NCBI GenBank assembly: GCA_027486655.1
Contig: JAIXOR010000011.1
Coordinates: 1 to 46,373, forward strand
Direction: 5' to 3'
Length of the DNA stretch: 46,373 nt
Origin: Verrucomicrobiaceae bacterium
GTDB lineage: Bacteria > Verrucomicrobiota > Verrucomicrobiia > Verrucomicrobiales > Akkermansiaceae
In this document: in pieces, positions 1 to 8,468 of the stretch
How positions within the stretch are numbered: position 1 is the first letter of the stretch
Layout of the letters: each line of letters begins with the position of its first letter
The notes under the pieces: generated by a model
What the model was told of the DNA's origin: nothing
Databases searched by the model: none
What the model saw: the letters and a program-made list of their open reading frames with translations, nothing else
Program-made: the position numbers and the translations under genes

Positions 1-126
1 AGCGGCACGGCCCCGAACCTGACCTACACGCCAAACGCGAACTACACGGGCTCTGACAGCTTCACCTTCACCGTGAGCGATGGCGTCGCCACCTCGGCAC
101 CAGGCACGGTCTCGATCACAGTGACT
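1..126 (+). repeat. Intragenic 126-bp repeat, copy 1 of 3
   Basis: In-frame repeat encoding one cadherin-like unit (SGTAPNLTYTP...). Copies 2 and 3 lie at 268-393 and 985-1110. The first about 30 bases of each copy are nearly identical and the rest diverges. The unit probably continues upstream of the window. Confidence 0.8.
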
Positions 127-1551
127 CCGGTCAACGATACGCCCGTCGCCACCGCGCAATCGGTCACGGTGGATGAGAACTCTTCGATTTCCATCACCCT
201 GGCAGGCACCGATGTCGAGGGCTCGCCACTCAGCTTCACGGCCGGATCTCCGGCGCACGGCACGCTCAGCGGCACCGCCCCGAACCTGACCTACACTCCG
301 GCCCCAAGCTACAGTGGAACGGACAGCTTCACCTTCACTGTCAGTGACGGCACGGCGACTTCCGCGCCCGCCACCGTGTCCATCACGGTGAATGATGTGG
401 TGCCGGAGTTCACTCAATGGCTCGCAGAGTATGGCTTGGTTTCCGGACCAAGGACCGATTCCGACAAGGACTCGATCTCAAACGCCGTCGAGTTCGTGAT
501 CGGTGGCAACCCCGCCAACCAGAACAACGTGAGCCTGCTGCCCACGATCGCGTTCGTCACGGCGGATCCGGATGGAAACTCATCCCCATCCGACTACCTG
601 CTCTTCACCTACCGCCGCACCGATCGCGCCCATTCCGATCCGCTGACCATCATCCGCCCCGAGTGGAAGACCGGCCTCTCCGGTCCCTGGACTCCGGCCG
701 CGGGCTCCCCGGGCGTGGTGATCCTCACCGACAACGACGGCTTTGCCGCCGGTGTCGACCGGGTGCGCGTCTATCTGCCCCGCGCGCTTTCCAACGGAGG
801 AATCCTGTTCACCCGGCTCAACGTGCTGATCGATGTGCCCTCGGTGAACGAAGCGCCATCCGCTCAGTCCCAGTCCCTGTCCGTGAACGAGGACGCGCCA
901 CTGACGGTGCTGCTCTCCGGATCGGATCCGAATGGCGATGCCCTCACCTACACCATCACCACTCCACCCACCCATGGCACGCTGAGCGGCACCGCCCCGA
1001 ATCTGACCTACACTCCGGCTCCAAACTATTCCGGGCCAGACAGCTTCGCCTTCAAGACGAGCGACGGATTGCTGGAAAGCGCCCCGGCCACCATTTCCAT
1101 CACCGTGCATCCGCGTGAGGAAATCACCCAGTGGCTCGCAAGCTTCGGCCTCACCGCCGGACCCGGCGCGGATTCGGACGGCGATGCGATCCGCAACTCG
1201 GTGGAATACGTCATCGGTGGCAATCCGGCCAACCGCAACGACGCGGGCCTTCTGCCCACCATGGCCTTGGTCACCGCGGATCCGGATGGCAACTCGATCT
1301 CGTCCGATTACCTGCTCTTCACGTATCGCCGCACCGACCTCGCCCAGGCCGATCCCTCGGCCAGCATCCGGGTCGAGTGGAACACCTCGCTCGGCGGCAC
1401 CTGGACCCGCGCGGATGGCACTCATGGAGAGGTCATCGTGGTCGAAAACGATGCCGCCGGCCCCGCCACGGATCTGGTGAATGTCTACATCCCCCGTCCG
1501 CCCGCCGGCGGGATCTTCGCGAGGCTCGCAGTTTCCCTCGCCACACCTTGA
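1..1551 (+). CDS. Secreted tandem cadherin-like (tandem-95) repeat protein, 3' part only
   Basis: The reading frame is open from the first base, so the gene begins outside the window; 516 codons are visible. The protein consists of cadherin-like/tandem-95 Ig-type repeats with the recurring motif GTLSGTAPNLTYTP...YSG.DSF.F. Between and after them lie two copies of a calcium-binding-like module that starts TQWLA..GL, carries DSDxDxIxNxVExVIGGNPAN and ends in a beta-rich segment. The second copy forms the C terminus and ends F-A-R-L-A-V. Such proteins are normally exported to the surface or the medium and act in adhesion or matrix binding; that role is family knowledge, not shown here. It lies 21 bases before the polysaccharide locus on the same strand, but nothing shows it belongs to that locus. 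The repeat architecture is certain; the function is open. Confidence 0.85.
   Translation, partial: SGTAPNLTYTPNANYTGSDSFTFTVSDGVATSAPGTVSITVTPVNDTPVATAQSVTVDENSSISITLAGTDVEGSPLSFTAGSPAHGTLSGTAPNLTYTPAPSYSGTDSFTFTVSDGTATSAPATVSITVNDVVPEFTQWLAEYGLVSGPRTDSDKDSISNAVEFVIGGNPANQNNVSLLPTIAFVTADPDGNSSPSDYLLFTYRRTDRAHSDPLTIIRPEWKTGLSGPWTPAAGSPGVVILTDNDGFAAGVDRVRVYLPRALSNGGILFTRLNVLIDVPSVNEAPSAQSQSLSVNEDAPLTVLLSGSDPNGDALTYTITTPPTHGTLSGTAPNLTYTPAPNYSGPDSFAFKTSDGLLESAPATISITVHPREEITQWLASFGLTAGPGADSDGDAIRNSVEYVIGGNPANRNDAGLLPTMALVTADPDGNSISSDYLLFTYRRTDLAQADPSASIRVEWNTSLGGTWTRADGTHGEVIVVENDAAGPATDLVNVYIPRPPAGGIFARLAVSLATP
268..393 (+). repeat. Intragenic 126-bp repeat, copy 2 of 3
   Basis: Same in-frame cadherin-like unit as 1-126 and 985-1110. 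Copy 2 is immediately followed by the first copy of the TQWLA...GGNPAN module. Confidence 0.8.
985..1110 (+). repeat. Intragenic 126-bp repeat, copy 3 of 3
   Basis: Same in-frame cadherin-like unit as 1-126 and 268-393. It separates the two copies of the calcium-binding-like module (about 406-834 and 1123-1548). Confidence 0.8.
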
Positions 1552-1572
1552 TGGTCTTCCGCCACTCCGTCC

Positions 1573-2307
1573 ATGCCACACGCCGCGCCCACGCTTCGAG
1601 ACCGGATCGCCCTCCGTTGGAGGACCTTCCTGCTCGCCCGCGCCGGTCCGCGGGGTTGGCGTCGTCTCGCCGCGCGTGCCGCCTGCCGGAATCTCGGGCC
1701 CTATCAGCACCGTGCCTTTCTCTCGGGCATCCTGCCCAAGGGCTTCATCGATCCCGAAGCATGGCTGAACCACCCGCGTTTGAAGATGGGAAACCACGTC
1801 TACCTCGGCACACGGGTCGTCATCACCGAAGCGAATTCCGGAGGCCCCGTCACCATCGCGGACCATGTCCAGATCTACGGAAACGCGATCATCGAGACCG
1901 GCTCCGGAGGATCCATCCGCATCGATGAAGGCACCCACATCCAGCCTGGCCTCCACCTCCATTCCCACCTCGCGGAGATCCACATCGGCAGCCACGTCGA
2001 GATCGCCGCGAACTGCGCCTTCTACAACTACGACCACGGCACCACCGCCGGCACGCTCATCATGAACCAGGCGCTCCGCACCCGTGGCGACATCGTCGTC
2101 GGTGACGGCGTCTGGCTTGGTCACGGAGTCACCGTCCTCCAAGGCGTCACCATCGGCACAGGCGCGGTCATCGCCGCGGGCGCCGTGGTCGTCTCCGACA
2201 TCCCGCCAAACGCCATCGCCGCCGGCATCCCCGCGCGCGTCGTCAAGTTCCGCGAGCCCGCGGCCGCCCGGCGCGAGAAACCCCTCACCCCCACCCCCCT
2301 CCCATGA
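1573..2307 (+). CDS. Left-handed beta-helix acyltransferase (hexapeptide-repeat family)
   Basis: A 244-residue protein with a basic N-terminal helix region (about residues 1-45) followed by hexapeptide repeats of the LbH fold. The C-terminal coil is typical of sugar O- or N-acetyltransferases (WbbJ/LacA/NodL group): [19 protein letters not shown], then [22 protein letters not shown] and P.RV.K. Such enzymes usually transfer an acetyl group from acetyl-CoA to a sugar in the cytoplasm. The stop codon overlaps the start of rfbF (ATGA), so the two are translationally coupled. This makes it likely that it decorates the sugar or glycan made by this locus. The acceptor cannot be told from the sequence. 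The last residues (KPLTPTPLP) are encoded by a C-rich stretch. Confidence 0.85.
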   Translation: MPHAAPTLRDRIALRWRTFLLARAGPRGWRRLAARAACRNLGPYQHRAFLSGILPKGFIDPEAWLNHPRLKMGNHVYLGTRVVITEANSGGPVTIADHVQIYGNAIIETGSGGSIRIDEGTHIQPGLHLHSHLAEIHIGSHVEIAANCAFYNYDHGTTAGTLIMNQALRTRGDIVVGDGVWLGHGVTVLQGVTIGTGAVIAAGAVVVSDIPPNAIAAGIPARVVKFREPAAARREKPLTPTPLP

Positions 2308-3086
2308 AAGCAGTCATTCTAGCAGGAGGCTTCGGCACCCGGATCAGCGAGGAAAGCTCGGTCCGCCCCAAGCCCATGATCGAGATCGGCAACCGCCCGA
2401 TCCTCTGGCACATTATGAAGATCTACTCCGCCCACGGCATCAATGACTTCGTCATCTGCTGCGGTTACAAGGGCAACATGATCAAGGATTTCTTCGCAAA
2501 CTATCATCTCCACACCGCGGATGTCACTTATGACCTGAAGACACGCGAGACCGTCTTCCACCGCTGCGATGCCGAGCCCTGGCGCGTCACCTGCATCGAC
2601 ACCGGCGAGAAAACCATGACCGGCGGCCGCCTCAAGAAAGCCCTGCCCTACGTCGGCGGGGAAACCTTCTGCCTCACGTATGGCGACGGCGTCAGCAACA
2701 TCGACATCACCGCGTCCATCGCCTGGCACAAGGCCCATGGCAAACTCGCATCGCTCTCCGCCGTCCAGTCTCCCGGACGCTACGGGGCCTTCACGCTCGG
2801 CGGGGACAGCAGCACCATCGAGTCCTTCCGCGAGAAACCCAAGGGCGACGGTGCCTGGGTGAACGGCGGATTCTTCGTCCTCGAACCCGGTGTGGGGGAA
2901 TACATCGCAGACGACCTCACCGTCTGGGAGCGCGAGCCCATGGAAAACCTCGCCAAGGATGGCCAGCTCCAGGCGTGGAGGCACGATGATTTCTGGCAAT
3001 CCATGGATACCCTGCGCGACAAAATGTATCTCGAGGAGCTCTGGGCCGCCGAGAATCCCCCGTGGAAAATCTGGGAGAAACACTGA
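2304..3086 (+). CDS. rfbF: Glucose-1-phosphate cytidylyltransferase
   Basis: A 260-residue sugar nucleotidyltransferase that converts CTP and alpha-D-glucose 1-phosphate to CDP-glucose, the entry step to CDP-6-deoxyhexoses. The nucleotide-binding signature GGFGTR starts at residue 8, followed by [19 protein letters not shown]. The mid-region [10 protein letters not shown], the [20 protein letters not shown] segment and the C-terminal [10 protein letters not shown] are all characteristic of RfbF rather than of RmlA. The length matches the family (about 257). The start overlaps the stop of the upstream acyltransferase by four bases, and rfbG begins 17 bases downstream. Expression as one operon with rfbG and the C-methyltransferase is expected. 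Confidence 0.96.
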   Translation: MKAVILAGGFGTRISEESSVRPKPMIEIGNRPILWHIMKIYSAHGINDFVICCGYKGNMIKDFFANYHLHTADVTYDLKTRETVFHRCDAEPWRVTCIDTGEKTMTGGRLKKALPYVGGETFCLTYGDGVSNIDITASIAWHKAHGKLASLSAVQSPGRYGAFTLGGDSSTIESFREKPKGDGAWVNGGFFVLEPGVGEYIADDLTVWEREPMENLAKDGQLQAWRHDDFWQSMDTLRDKMYLEELWAAENPPWKIWEKH

Positions 3087-3103
3087 CCGCACCCACGCTC
3101 CCG

Positions 3104-4198
3104 ATGAATCCCGATTTCTGGAAGAACCGCTCCGTTTTCCTCACCGGCCACACCGGCTTCAAAGGCTCCTGGATGGCCCTGTGGCTGCAGGAACTCGGTG
3201 CCAGGGTCACCGGCTTCTCGCTCCCGCCCAATACCTCGCCCGCCCTTTTCGAGGTGGCGGACGTCGCCGCCGGCATGACCTCGGTCCTCGGTGACATCCG
3301 GGATGCTGAGGCGCTCGCCGCCGCGATGGCCGCCGCCAGGCCGGAGGTGGTCATCCACATGGCCGCCCAGCCGCTGGTGCGCGAGTCCTACGCGGATCCC
3401 TCCGGCACCTACGCCACCAACGTGATGGGCACCGTCAACCTGCTCGAGGCTGTTAGAAAAACCCCCGGAGTGCGCGCGGTGGTGGTCGTCACCACGGACA
3501 AGGTGTATCTCAACCGGGAGTGGCACTGGGCCTACCGCGAGGACTCCGAGCTTGGCGGCGAGGACCCCTACAGCAGCAGCAAGGCCGCGGCGGAACTGGC
3601 CGCCCATTCCTACCGCGTCTCGTTCTTCCACCCCGCGAAGCACGCGGAGCACGGCGTGGCCCTCGCCACCGCACGCGCGGGCAACGTCATCGGCGGCGGA
3701 GACTGGGCGAAGGACCGGCTCGTCCCGGATGCGCTCAACGCCCTCAAGGCCGGCCAACCGCTCGTGTTGCGCCATCCCCATGCCACCCGTCCCTGGCAGC
3801 ATGTGCTGGAGCCGGTCTACGGTTACCTCGCTCTTGCCGAGGCGCTCCATCACCAAGGCCCCTCGCACGCCCAGTCGTGGAACTTCGGGCCCTACGAATT
3901 CAGTGACCGCAGCGTCGGCTGGATCGTCGACAAACTCTGCGAACTCTGGGGCGTCGCCGTCCCGAAACAACAGGACACCGGCCCGATCCCCCATGAGGCG
4001 GGATATCTCAAAGTCGATTCCTCCAAGGCACGCGCCGTGCTTGGCTGGGCGCCGAAACTCGACCTCGACACCACCCTCCGCTGGATCGTGGACTGGACCC
4101 GCGTCCATCACTCGGGCGCGGATGCACGTGCCGAGACACTCGCCCAGATCCGCCGATTCATGGAGCTGCCGCACTGGCAGCCCACCTCCAATGGTTAG
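3104..4198 (+). CDS. rfbG: CDP-glucose 4,6-dehydratase
   Basis: A 364-residue extended short-chain dehydrogenase that turns CDP-glucose into CDP-4-keto-6-deoxyglucose using bound NAD. The Rossmann motif GHTGFKGSW lies near residue 18, the catalytic Tyr-x-x-x-Lys is in DPYSSSKAAAE, and the family markers VVVTTDKVY, GNVIGGGDWA and ATRPWQHVLEP are present. I place the start at the ATG at 3104 (MNPDFWKNRSVFLTG); an upstream in-frame GTG at 3062 lies inside rfbF and would add an unlikely tail. Together with rfbF it supplies the substrate for the following C-methyltransferase. One copy of the CTGTTAGAA word lies inside the gene (3450-3458). Confidence 0.95.
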   Translation: MNPDFWKNRSVFLTGHTGFKGSWMALWLQELGARVTGFSLPPNTSPALFEVADVAAGMTSVLGDIRDAEALAAAMAAARPEVVIHMAAQPLVRESYADPSGTYATNVMGTVNLLEAVRKTPGVRAVVVVTTDKVYLNREWHWAYREDSELGGEDPYSSSKAAAELAAHSYRVSFFHPAKHAEHGVALATARAGNVIGGGDWAKDRLVPDALNALKAGQPLVLRHPHATRPWQHVLEPVYGYLALAEALHHQGPSHAQSWNFGPYEFSDRSVGWIVDKLCELWGVAVPKQQDTGPIPHEAGYLKVDSSKARAVLGWAPKLDLDTTLRWIVDWTRVHHSGADARAETLAQIRRFMELPHWQPTSNG

Positions 4199-4209
4199 AA
4201 CTTCCGAAG

Positions 4210-4220
4210 CCCCCCCCCCC
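4210..4220 (+). repeat. 11-base C homopolymer upstream of the C-methyltransferase
   Basis: An uninterrupted run of eleven C lies ten bases before the ATG at 4231 and twelve bases after the rfbG stop. It occupies the position where a ribosome-binding site would be expected, and no purine-rich site is visible there. Tracts of this length are prone to slippage. Confidence 0.9.
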
Positions 4221-4230
4221 ACGACCCACG

Positions 4231-5475
4231 ATGCACCACCCCGACTGCCGCTTTTGCAAGACCCCGCTCACGCACGTGCTGTGCGACCTGCGGATGTCCC
4301 CGCTTTCGAATTCCTATCAGAAATTCGAGAATGTCCACCTCGGTGAGAAATTCTATCCACTCAAGGTCTGGGTCTGTGACCAGTGCCTGCTCGCCCAGCT
4401 TGAGGAATTCGAGTCTCCGGACGCGATCTTCTCGGATTACCTGTATTTCTCCAGCTTCTCGACCAGCTGGGTCGAGCACGCCCGCCGGTATTGCGGGATG
4501 ATGACCGAGCGTTTCGGTTTCAACGAGAGCTCGCAGATCGTCGAGATCGCCTCCAACGACGGCTATCTGCTCCAGCACTTCAAGGCCCGGGGCATCCCGG
4601 TGCTCGGCGTGGAACCCGCCGCCAATGTGGCGGAAGTCGCCTGGAAAGAACGCCAGATCCCGAGCGTGGTGAAGTTCTTCGGCGTGGAAACCGCCAAGGG
4701 ACTGGTGGCCGACGGCAAGTCTGCGGATCTTCTGTTAGGCTGCAACGTGCTTGCCCACGTGCCGGACATCAACGACTTCGTCGCCGGTCTCAAGATCGCC
4801 ATCAAACCGCACGGCGTGATCACCTTCGAGTTTCCCCACCTCCACCGGCTCATCGAGCAGAACCAGTTCGACACGGTGTATCACGAACACTTCGGCTACC
4901 TGTCCTTTCTCGCGGTGGAGAAGATTTTCGCGCATCACGGGCTCACGCTTTTCGATGTCGAGGAGCTGCCCACCCACGGCGGGTCGTTGCGCATCTTCGC
5001 ACGCCACACCGAGGACGCCGGAGACCTCCGCGCCGTCACGCCGCGCGTCGAGGCGATGCGGAAACAGGAAACGGACTTCGGCCTGACCAGGATGGAGACC
5101 TACACGTCCTTCGACGAGAAGGTGAAGGCCACCAAGCGCAAGCTCCTCAAGTTCCTCATCGAGGCCAAGGAAGCCGGCAAGACGGTGGTCGGATACGGCG
5201 CCGCCGCCAAAGGCGTCACGCTGGTGAACTACTGCGGCGTCGGCACCGATCTGATCGACTACGTGGTGGACAAGAGCCCGTACAAGCAAAACCGCTTCCT
5301 GCCCGGTGTGCGCATACCGATCCATGCACCGGAAAAGATCTTCGAGACAAAGCCGGACTACGTCCTCATCCTGCCATGGAACATCCGCCACGAGGTGAAG
5401 GAACAGATGGCCGCCATCCGCGAGTGGGGCGGCAAGTTTGTCGTTCCCATCCCCGAAGTCACCGTGCTGGATTGA
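4231..5475 (+). CDS. NDP-hexose C-methyltransferase (TylC3/NovU type)
   Basis: A 414-residue SAM-dependent methyltransferase of the sugar C-methyltransferase family. The N terminus is the zinc-binding domain with four cysteines (C6, C9 and the pair in VWVCDQC). The SAM domain follows with VEIASNDGYLLQHF and GVEPAANVA. Next comes the signature YHEHFGYLSF (Y217, H218, E219, H220), where the equivalent His/Tyr residues of TcaB9 are catalytic. The C-terminal domain has GYGAAAKGVTLVNYC and ILPWNI. Known members methylate C3 of 4-keto-6-deoxy sugar nucleotides. Placed right after rfbF-rfbG, its likely substrate is CDP-4-keto-6-deoxyglucose, giving a branched 3-C-methyl sugar; that substrate is inferred. 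An 11-C tract precedes the start. Confidence 0.92.
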   Translation: MHHPDCRFCKTPLTHVLCDLRMSPLSNSYQKFENVHLGEKFYPLKVWVCDQCLLAQLEEFESPDAIFSDYLYFSSFSTSWVEHARRYCGMMTERFGFNESSQIVEIASNDGYLLQHFKARGIPVLGVEPAANVAEVAWKERQIPSVVKFFGVETAKGLVADGKSADLLLGCNVLAHVPDINDFVAGLKIAIKPHGVITFEFPHLHRLIEQNQFDTVYHEHFGYLSFLAVEKIFAHHGLTLFDVEELPTHGGSLRIFARHTEDAGDLRAVTPRVEAMRKQETDFGLTRMETYTSFDEKVKATKRKLLKFLIEAKEAGKTVVGYGAAAKGVTLVNYCGVGTDLIDYVVDKSPYKQNRFLPGVRIPIHAPEKIFETKPDYVLILPWNIRHEVKEQMAAIREWGGKFVVPIPEVTVLD

Positions 5476-5482
5476 TTCCCGC

Positions 5483-6781
5483 ATGAATACCGCCCCTTCA
5501 GACGAGCCCGGCCTCCGGATGCATTCCCTCGCAGCGGAGTTGTATCCGTTGTGCCGCAGCATCACCGGGGATGGTGTGCGTGCCACCTTGCAGCGGGTGT
5601 CCGCGGAGATTCCGCTGGCGCTCCACGAGGTGCCCAGCGGCACCGCGGTCTTCGACTGGACGGTGCCAGAGGAGTGGAACATCCGCGCCGGATGGATCAA
5701 GGATCCCTCAGGAAACACGATCGTTGATTTTGCGGATCACAACCTGCACGTGCTTGGATACAGCACGCCGGTGAGCGGCCGGGTTTCTCTAACGGAACTG
5801 AAGGAGCATCTGTTCAGCCTGCCGGATCAACCGGACCTCATTCCCTACCGCACCAGCTACTACCGGAAAAACTGGGGTTTCTGCGTGCCGCACCGCCTCG
5901 TCGAGTCGCTGCGTGATGGCGAATACGAGGTGTTCATCGATTCCGACCACAAGGCCGGCTCCATGACGCTCGCCGAGTGCTTCCTGCCCGGTGAGACCGC
6001 GGAAGAAGTGCTCATCTCCGCGCACACCTGCCATCCTTCCCTGGCAAACGACAACCTGGCTGGCATCGCGGTGGCCGTGGAACTGGCGAGGCACCTCATC
6101 GGGGTCGATCGTCGTCTGAGCTACCGTTTCGTCTTCATGCCGGGCACCATCGGCTCGATCACCTGGCTCGCGCTCCACGAAGAGAAGACCGCGAACATCC
6201 AACACGGGCTCGTCATCACCTGCGCCGGGGACTCCGGGCGCGTGACCTACAAGGAGACCCGCGACGGCAATGCCCCGATCGACCGAGCGATGCGGCATGT
6301 GCTGAAAACCAGCGGCGACGACCACCGCATCGCGCCGTTTCATCCGTATGGATACGACGAACGGCAATACAGCTCGCCGGGCTTCAATCTCGCCATCGGC
6401 GGGCTCATGCGCTCCCAGCACGGGACCTTTCCCGAATACCACACGAGCGCGGACAATCCGGATTTCATCAAGCCGGACAAGCTGGCGGACACGCTCGACA
6501 AGGCGATCCAGGCGGTCGAGATCCTCGAGGGCAACGCGTGCTATCTCAATCTCAAGCCGAAGTGCGAACCGCGCCTTGGAAAATACGGCCTCTACGGCGG
6601 CGCCGGCGGACAACGCTCGGGTGACTTCGACGAACTCGCGCTTCTTTGGGTGCTCAATCAATCGGATGGCACCAGGGACCTTCTCTCCATCGCGGAGAAG
6701 GCGGGCATGTCCTTCCGCAAGATTCTAACAGCGGCACGCGCGCTGGAGGGCGCGGGTTTGCTCGCAAAGGAGGCTTCATGA
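5483..6781 (+). CDS. DUF4910-family aminopeptidase-like protein
   Basis: A 432-residue protein of the DUF4910/DUF2172 family: an M28-like zinc aminopeptidase fold with an inserted domain and a C-terminal winged-helix segment (about residues 370-430). Putative metal ligands lie in SAHTCHPSLANDNLAG and YHTSADNPDF. The YGYDERQYSSPGF loop is also characteristic. The family recurs in bacterial polysaccharide loci, but its substrate is unknown. Peptidase activity or an unconventional role in sugar processing are both possible. I place the start at the ATG at 5483, seven bases after the methyltransferase stop, not at the upstream in-frame start at 5438 inside that gene. It converges tail to tail with the Gfo/Idh gene (five bases between stops). 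One TTCTAACAG word lies at 6723-6731. Confidence 0.88.
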   Translation: MNTAPSDEPGLRMHSLAAELYPLCRSITGDGVRATLQRVSAEIPLALHEVPSGTAVFDWTVPEEWNIRAGWIKDPSGNTIVDFADHNLHVLGYSTPVSGRVSLTELKEHLFSLPDQPDLIPYRTSYYRKNWGFCVPHRLVESLRDGEYEVFIDSDHKAGSMTLAECFLPGETAEEVLISAHTCHPSLANDNLAGIAVAVELARHLIGVDRRLSYRFVFMPGTIGSITWLALHEEKTANIQHGLVITCAGDSGRVTYKETRDGNAPIDRAMRHVLKTSGDDHRIAPFHPYGYDERQYSSPGFNLAIGGLMRSQHGTFPEYHTSADNPDFIKPDKLADTLDKAIQAVEILEGNACYLNLKPKCEPRLGKYGLYGGAGGQRSGDFDELALLWVLNQSDGTRDLLSIAEKAGMSFRKILTAARALEGAGLLAKEAS

Positions 6782-6786
6782 AAGGC

Positions 6787-7884
6787 TCAGGTCACCTCAT
6801 TGAGGCGGATCCAGCGTTCGCTCTCCTGGGATTCGACCAAGGCGGACATCGCGAGCTGCGCCGCAAGGCCGTCTTCGAACGTGGCATCGATCGATTCATC
6901 CACCGCACCGCGGAGGCAGGCATCCACGAAACTGTGCATCATCAGCCCCAGCGCGTGCGGTTTGCCGTCGGACGCCTCGGGCGGCAGCGGCAGGTCCATC
7001 CACTCCGGATCGGCCGGGCTGGACGCCTTGAGGTAGTCCACCCCGCCGCGGCTCAGCGCGGCCTTGAGCGCGCCTTTCTCGCCGACGATCTCCAGATAGC
7101 CGAGCGGTGCGAAGGGTGGCGTCACGCGGCTGATGAAGAACTGCCCGCGCAGGCCGCTTTGCAGGCGCATCCATGCGTTGACGAGGTCGTCGGTTTCCAC
7201 GCGGATCCTCTCCCCGCTCACCTTGTCCGGCGCTTCGCGGGGTACGATGTGCGTGTAGCCGATGACCGAATCGATTGGTCCGAGCACGTGGCGAGTGATG
7301 TCGAAAAGGTGCGAGCCGAGATCAAACAACATGCCTGCTCCGGCGGCTTCCTTTTTCTCCCGCCAGCTTGCCTTCCAATCGGCGGCGAGTCCGTCCCAGC
7401 GGTCGTATTGGATGCGTGCGAGAAACGGCGTGCCGATGTCACCGGCAGTGATGCGGCGGCGCAGCTCGCGCAGTCCGTAATTGTAACGGAACGTGAAGGC
7501 AACCTGATGGATCGCTCCGCTCTTCCGCGCGGCCTCCGCCATGGCACGCGCTTCCGCGGCGTTCATGGCGAGGGGTTTTTCGCAGAGGACATGCTTGCCG
7601 TGCTTGAGCGCGGTGATCGCCTGCGAGGCGTGGACCACGTTGGCACTGGCGATGGTGATGGCATCGATGTCCGGGTCCGCGCAGAGCGCCTCGAAGTCGT
7701 CGGTGGCCTTGGGGATTCCGAACTTTCCGGCCATTTCGCGGGCGGCTTCCAGCCTGCGTCCCCAGACGGCGGCCACTTCGGCCCGCGGGTGGGATTGCAG
7801 ACCCGGGATGTGACAAATCTCGGCGAAAGAGCTGGTGCCTATCACGCCAACGCGGAGGTTCCTATCCGACGGAAACGCACTCAT
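6787..7884 (-). CDS. Gfo/Idh/MocA-family oxidoreductase
   Basis: A 365-residue NAD(P)-dependent oxidoreductase. The N-terminal Rossmann domain has GVIGTSSFAEICHIPGL near residue 12 and the family signature CEKPLAMN, whose lysine is catalytic in relatives. The C-terminal GFO_IDH_MocA_C domain contains AGAGMLFDLGSHLFD. It is the only minus-strand gene inside the polysaccharide locus and is divergent from the rmlC-type gene with 50 bases between starts. Family members include KijD10-type ketoreductases acting on NDP-keto sugars and enzymes acting on free inositols or glucose. Its position next to a CDP-sugar pathway that otherwise lacks a ketoreductase makes a sugar-nucleotide reductase plausible, but this is inference. 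Confidence 0.92.
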   Translation of the reverse strand: MSAFPSDRNLRVGVIGTSSFAEICHIPGLQSHPRAEVAAVWGRRLEAAREMAGKFGIPKATDDFEALCADPDIDAITIASANVVHASQAITALKHGKHVLCEKPLAMNAAEARAMAEAARKSGAIHQVAFTFRYNYGLRELRRRITAGDIGTPFLARIQYDRWDGLAADWKASWREKKEAAGAGMLFDLGSHLFDITRHVLGPIDSVIGYTHIVPREAPDKVSGERIRVETDDLVNAWMRLQSGLRGQFFISRVTPPFAPLGYLEIVGEKGALKAALSRGGVDYLKASSPADPEWMDLPLPPEASDGKPHALGLMMHSFVDACLRGAVDESIDATFEDGLAAQLAMSALVESQESERWIRLNEVT

Positions 7885-7934
7885 GATGCGCGGGTTCTAT
7901 CCTCCCCCCGCATTCAGGAAAGGACAAAATCCCC

Positions 7935-8468
7935 ATGATCTTCCACGAGACCCCCATCGCTGGAGCCTTTGTTGTCGAACTCGACCGCAAGGCGGACACG
8001 CGCGGATTTTTCGCGCGCGCCTTCTGCGAGGAGGAACTGCGTGCCCACGGTGTGGAGTTCCGCGCGGTGCAGGCGAATCTTTCCCACAGCGATGCGAAGG
8101 GAACGCTGCGCGGCATGCACTATCAGGGCGAGCCGGTGAGCGAGACCAAGTTCATCCGCTGTGTGAAGGGTGCGGTGTGGGATGTGATTGTGGACATGCG
8201 CCCGGATTCTCCAACCTATCTCCAGCACTTCGGAGTCGAGCTCAGCGTGGAGAACGGCCGGGCGATCTATGTGCCGGACCGCTGTGCCCACGGCAACCAG
8301 GCCCTCACCGACCACACGGAGCTGCTCTATCTGATGGGCGGCCTCTACACGCCGGGATACGAGCGCGGCTTGCGTTACGACGACCCCGCCATCGGTATCG
8401 AGTGGCCGCTGGCGGTCTCCTCCATCCACCCGAAGGATTTGGAATGGCCTCTTCTTCCTACGACATGA
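7935..8468 (+). CDS. rmlC: dTDP-4-dehydrorhamnose 3,5-epimerase-type cupin (RmlC)
   Basis: A 177-residue RmlC-family epimerase of normal family length. It shows TRGFFARAFCEEEL, the catalytic-histidine motif LRGMHYQ, KFIRCVKGAVWDVIVDMR, the VPDRCAHGNQAL strand, and the YTPGYERGLRYDDPAIGIEWP end with the conserved tyrosine and Asp-Pro. RmlC normally converts dTDP-4-keto-6-deoxyglucose to the L-lyxo epimer on the way to dTDP-rhamnose. It is separated by 5 kb from rmlDBA, sits after the CDP-sugar genes, and a divergent RmlC-like protein follows rmlA. It may therefore act on the CDP-linked, C-methylated keto sugar instead. Its stop overlaps the next start (ATGA). Confidence 0.93.
   Translation: MIFHETPIAGAFVVELDRKADTRGFFARAFCEEELRAHGVEFRAVQANLSHSDAKGTLRGMHYQGEPVSETKFIRCVKGAVWDVIVDMRPDSPTYLQHFGVELSVENGRAIYVPDRCAHGNQALTDHTELLYLMGGLYTPGYERGLRYDDPAIGIEWPLAVSSIHPKDLEWPLLPTT

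Noticed and set aside
1..1110. Regularly spaced repeats as a CRISPR array
   Set aside because: The repeats are in frame, 126 bp long and encode a known protein repeat; there are no short repeats with unique spacers.
580..2142. Long minus-strand open frame (520 codons) opposite the repeat protein and acyltransferase
   Set aside because: It is antisense to two well-supported genes, spans their boundary and is a by-product of high GC in codon position three; no domain is visible.
7835..8464. Long N-terminal extension of the DUF5672 protein
   Set aside because: The extension lies entirely in a second frame of the rmlC gene; the coupled ATG at 8465 is the natural start.
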